Source: Brevundimonas sp. UBA6550 (GTDB taxonomy: Bacteria; Pseudomonadota; Alphaproteobacteria; Caulobacterales; Caulobacteraceae). Taken from it: 64,000 nt of DNA. The stretch covers positions 361,300 through 425,299 of the forward strand of contig NZ_DJKE01000008.1 of assembly GCF_002434505.1 (NCBI RefSeq). The letters run 5' to 3'. The notes under the pieces are model-generated. The model was not told the origin of the DNA. It saw nothing but the letters and a program-made list of their open reading frames with translations, and searched no databases. Each line of letters starts with the position of its first letter. The stretch's first letter is position 1. Shown piece by piece: positions 62,559 through 64,000 of this stretch. Made by a program: the position numbers and the translations under genes.

Positions 62559-64000
62559 CCGAAGGTGAAGGCGAAGACCTGAACGCCGGGGTCCAGGAAC
62601 TCGATCTCGAAGGTGCGTTCGCGCACCGGCCCCACCTGGCGGATCAACTGATAGAGCCTTTCACCTTGGATGCGGCCCAGGCCCTGGGCGTCGATGTCCG
62701 ATCCGGCGTCGATGCCCGGCGCCGCGCCGTCGATAGTGACGCGAAAGCGAGGCATGGCGCCGGTCTGGCTGGGCCCCATGACCAGATGCAGGTCGCGCGC
62801 CTTGAACCGGAAGGCGACGCGACCGCCGGCCTTCTGCAGATCGGCGTGTTCGCGCGTAACCCGCCAGTCGCCGGCCAAGCTCCAGTCGTTCAGTTGCAAC
62901 GGCGCGCCCGCATAGGTCTTGACGCCGTCGCGGGCCAAGCCGCTGGGCGAGCGGAAGTTTTCGGCGCGCGCATAACCGACATAGGTTTCGGGCGAGGCGA
63001 CCTGTCCCATGTCGGCGGCGGCTTCAGCCCCGCTGGCCTGAACCCTGACCACATCGTTGGCGACGCCGGCCGCCCCGGCCTCTTTCAACAGTTGCTGGAT
63101 GACACGCTCGGAACCGGCATAATCGCCTTCGCCGAAGTGGTGGTGGCGGATCTGGCCCTTGGCGTCGATGAAATAGTGGGCGGGCCAGTACTGGTTCTTG
63201 AACGCGCGCCAGATGGCGAAATCATTGTCCATCGCCACCGGATAGGCGATGCCCAGCCTCTGGATGTTCTGACGCACATTGGCCTCGGACTTCTCGAAGG
63301 CGAACTCGGGCGTGTGGACGCCGATCACCACCAGCCCCTGATCCTTGTATTTCGCGGCCCAGGCGCGGACGTAGGGGATGGAGCGGATGCAGTTGATGCA
63401 GGAGTAGGTCCAGAAATCGACCACCACGACCTTGCCGCGCAACTGCTCGGTGGTCAGCGGCGGGGTGTTGATCCATGTCGTCGCGCCGGTCAGCGGCGGC
63501 ATCACGCCCTCGACGGGCAGGTCGGCTAGGTCCGTCGGCGCCGCGTTCATCGGCATGCCGCGCCCTATCCCACCCAGCAGCGCCTGTTCGATCCGGCCCG
63601 TGCTGGCGGCCGAGATGCGGGTCAGCAAGCCGGTGTCGGCCCCCAGGCCGATGACGACGACGCCGATCAGGACCAGAACACCCAGGCCCCGCCGCACCCA
63701 TTCGCCGACGCCCAGCGCGCCCTTCATCGCCTTGAACACCCGCCCGCCGACCAGCAGGGCCAGGGCCAGCGAGGTGGCCGCGCCCGCCGCATAGGCCAGC
63801 AGCAGGACCGTGGTGCCGACGCCCGCGCCCTGGAGCGCGGCGCCGGTCAGGATCACGCCCAGGATCGGACCCGCACACGGCGCCCACAACAGGCCCGTGG
63901 CCACGCCTAGCAACAGGGAGGCGCGCACCTCGCCCTGGTCCCCGCTATGCCGCTCAGCCTTGTCCGTCAGCCAGGACCCCGCCGCCACGAACGGGCGCAT
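62555..64000 (-). CDS. DipZ-like thiol-disulfide protein, N-terminus beyond window
   Basis: At least 481 residues of a membrane-anchored redox protein. The visible part begins inside the CcdA-type membrane domain (second half: LLWAPCAGPILGVILTGAAL and two to three more helices). It continues with a thioredoxin-like domain carrying CINC in VDFWTYSCINCIRSIPYV, then a C-terminal beta-rich domain ending in PGVQVFAFTFG, the layout of DipZ. The first half of the membrane domain, including its other cysteine helix, is outside the window, so the ATG at the edge is internal. It is expected to pass electrons to periplasmic disulfides. Confidence 0.88.
   Translation of the reverse strand: MRPFVAAGSWLTDKAERHSGDQGEVRASLLLGVATGLLWAPCAGPILGVILTGAALQGAGVGTTVLLLAYAAGAATSLALALLVGGRVFKAMKGALGVGEWVRRGLGVLVLIGVVVIGLGADTGLLTRISAASTGRIEQALLGGIGRGMPMNAAPTDLADLPVEGVMPPLTGATTWINTPPLTTEQLRGKVVVVDFWTYSCINCIRSIPYVRAWAAKYKDQGLVVIGVHTPEFAFEKSEANVRQNIQRLGIAYPVAMDNDFAIWRAFKNQYWPAHYFIDAKGQIRHHHFGEGDYAGSERVIQQLLKEAGAAGVANDVVRVQASGAEAAADMGQVASPETYVGYARAENFRSPSGLARDGVKTYAGAPLQLNDWSLAGDWRVTREHADLQKAGGRVAFRFKARDLHLVMGPSQTGAMPRFRVTIDGAAPGIDAGSDIDAQGLGRIQGERLYQLIRQVGPVRERTFEIEFLDPGVQVFAFTFG

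Overview
The window is GC-rich, densely packed DNA with strongly GC-biased third codon positions and many 4-bp start/stop overlaps (ATGA, GTGA, TTGA). The gene content and order point to an alphaproteobacterium of the Caulobacteraceae, probably Brevundimonas-like. The clearest marker is the housekeeping run dapA-smpB / rpoZ-rsh / pyrE-pdxJ-acpS-lepB-rnc-era / recO. The genus is inferred from the proteins; no rRNA gene is present to confirm it. One tRNA (Leu, UAG anticodon) lies at 32323-32407. No CRISPR array, intact insertion sequence or prophage was seen.

Layout. (1) 1-10.7 kb: a surface-polysaccharide locus. It has a Wzx-type flippase cut by the window edge, a Wzy/O-antigen-ligase-type membrane protein, a WecG/TagA glycosyltransferase, a polyprenyl-phosphate sugar transferase and two tandem paralogous GT2 glycosyltransferases. 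A tightly coupled operon follows that looks like activated-heptose synthesis: transaldolase, HAD phosphatase, SIS isomerase, two GHMP kinases and a nucleotidyltransferase. (2) 10.9-17.1 kb: an accessory block with an MFS transporter, a double-TetR regulator, a TonB-dependent receptor and a secreted PI-PLC-like phosphodiesterase. It is bordered by two poorly coding stretches. (3) 17.8-22.3 kb: a complete counterpart of the E. coli yjfIJKLMC genes, split into two divergent arms around a palindrome. (4) 22.4-31.2 kb: a K+-ATPase operon (kdpF-A-B-C-D-E) with an unannotated 27-codon membrane micro-ORF in front of kdpF, a Gcw_chp/TorF-type porin between kdpB and kdpC, and a KdpE-like operator upstream. 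(5) 31.3-46.4 kb: Dps, tRNA-Leu, an amino-acid permease, HrpB helicase, a second MFS protein, two methyltransferases, a membrane glycosyltransferase, a TetR-led heme/cobalamin-type ABC importer and a lytic transglycosylase. (6) 46.5-62.6 kb: the conserved housekeeping block, interrupted by NYN/UDG genes and, between era and recO, by a serine hydrolase, a CoA-transferase, a flavodoxin-fold oxidoreductase and an NTF2-like protein. (7) Right edge: a DipZ-like thiol-disulfide protein that runs out of the window.

The strongest points for a second look are these. The bifunctional (p)ppGpp synthetase/hydrolase appears to start at a CTG codon behind a near-perfect Shine-Dalgarno. The heptose operon has two GHMP kinases and its own transaldolase. 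One regulator carries two TetR DNA-binding domains. The kdp operon has an added micro-ORF and porin. The yjf locus is arranged divergently around a GTTAC palindrome. A 126-bp repeat-like element with 30-bp arms sits in front of pdxJ.
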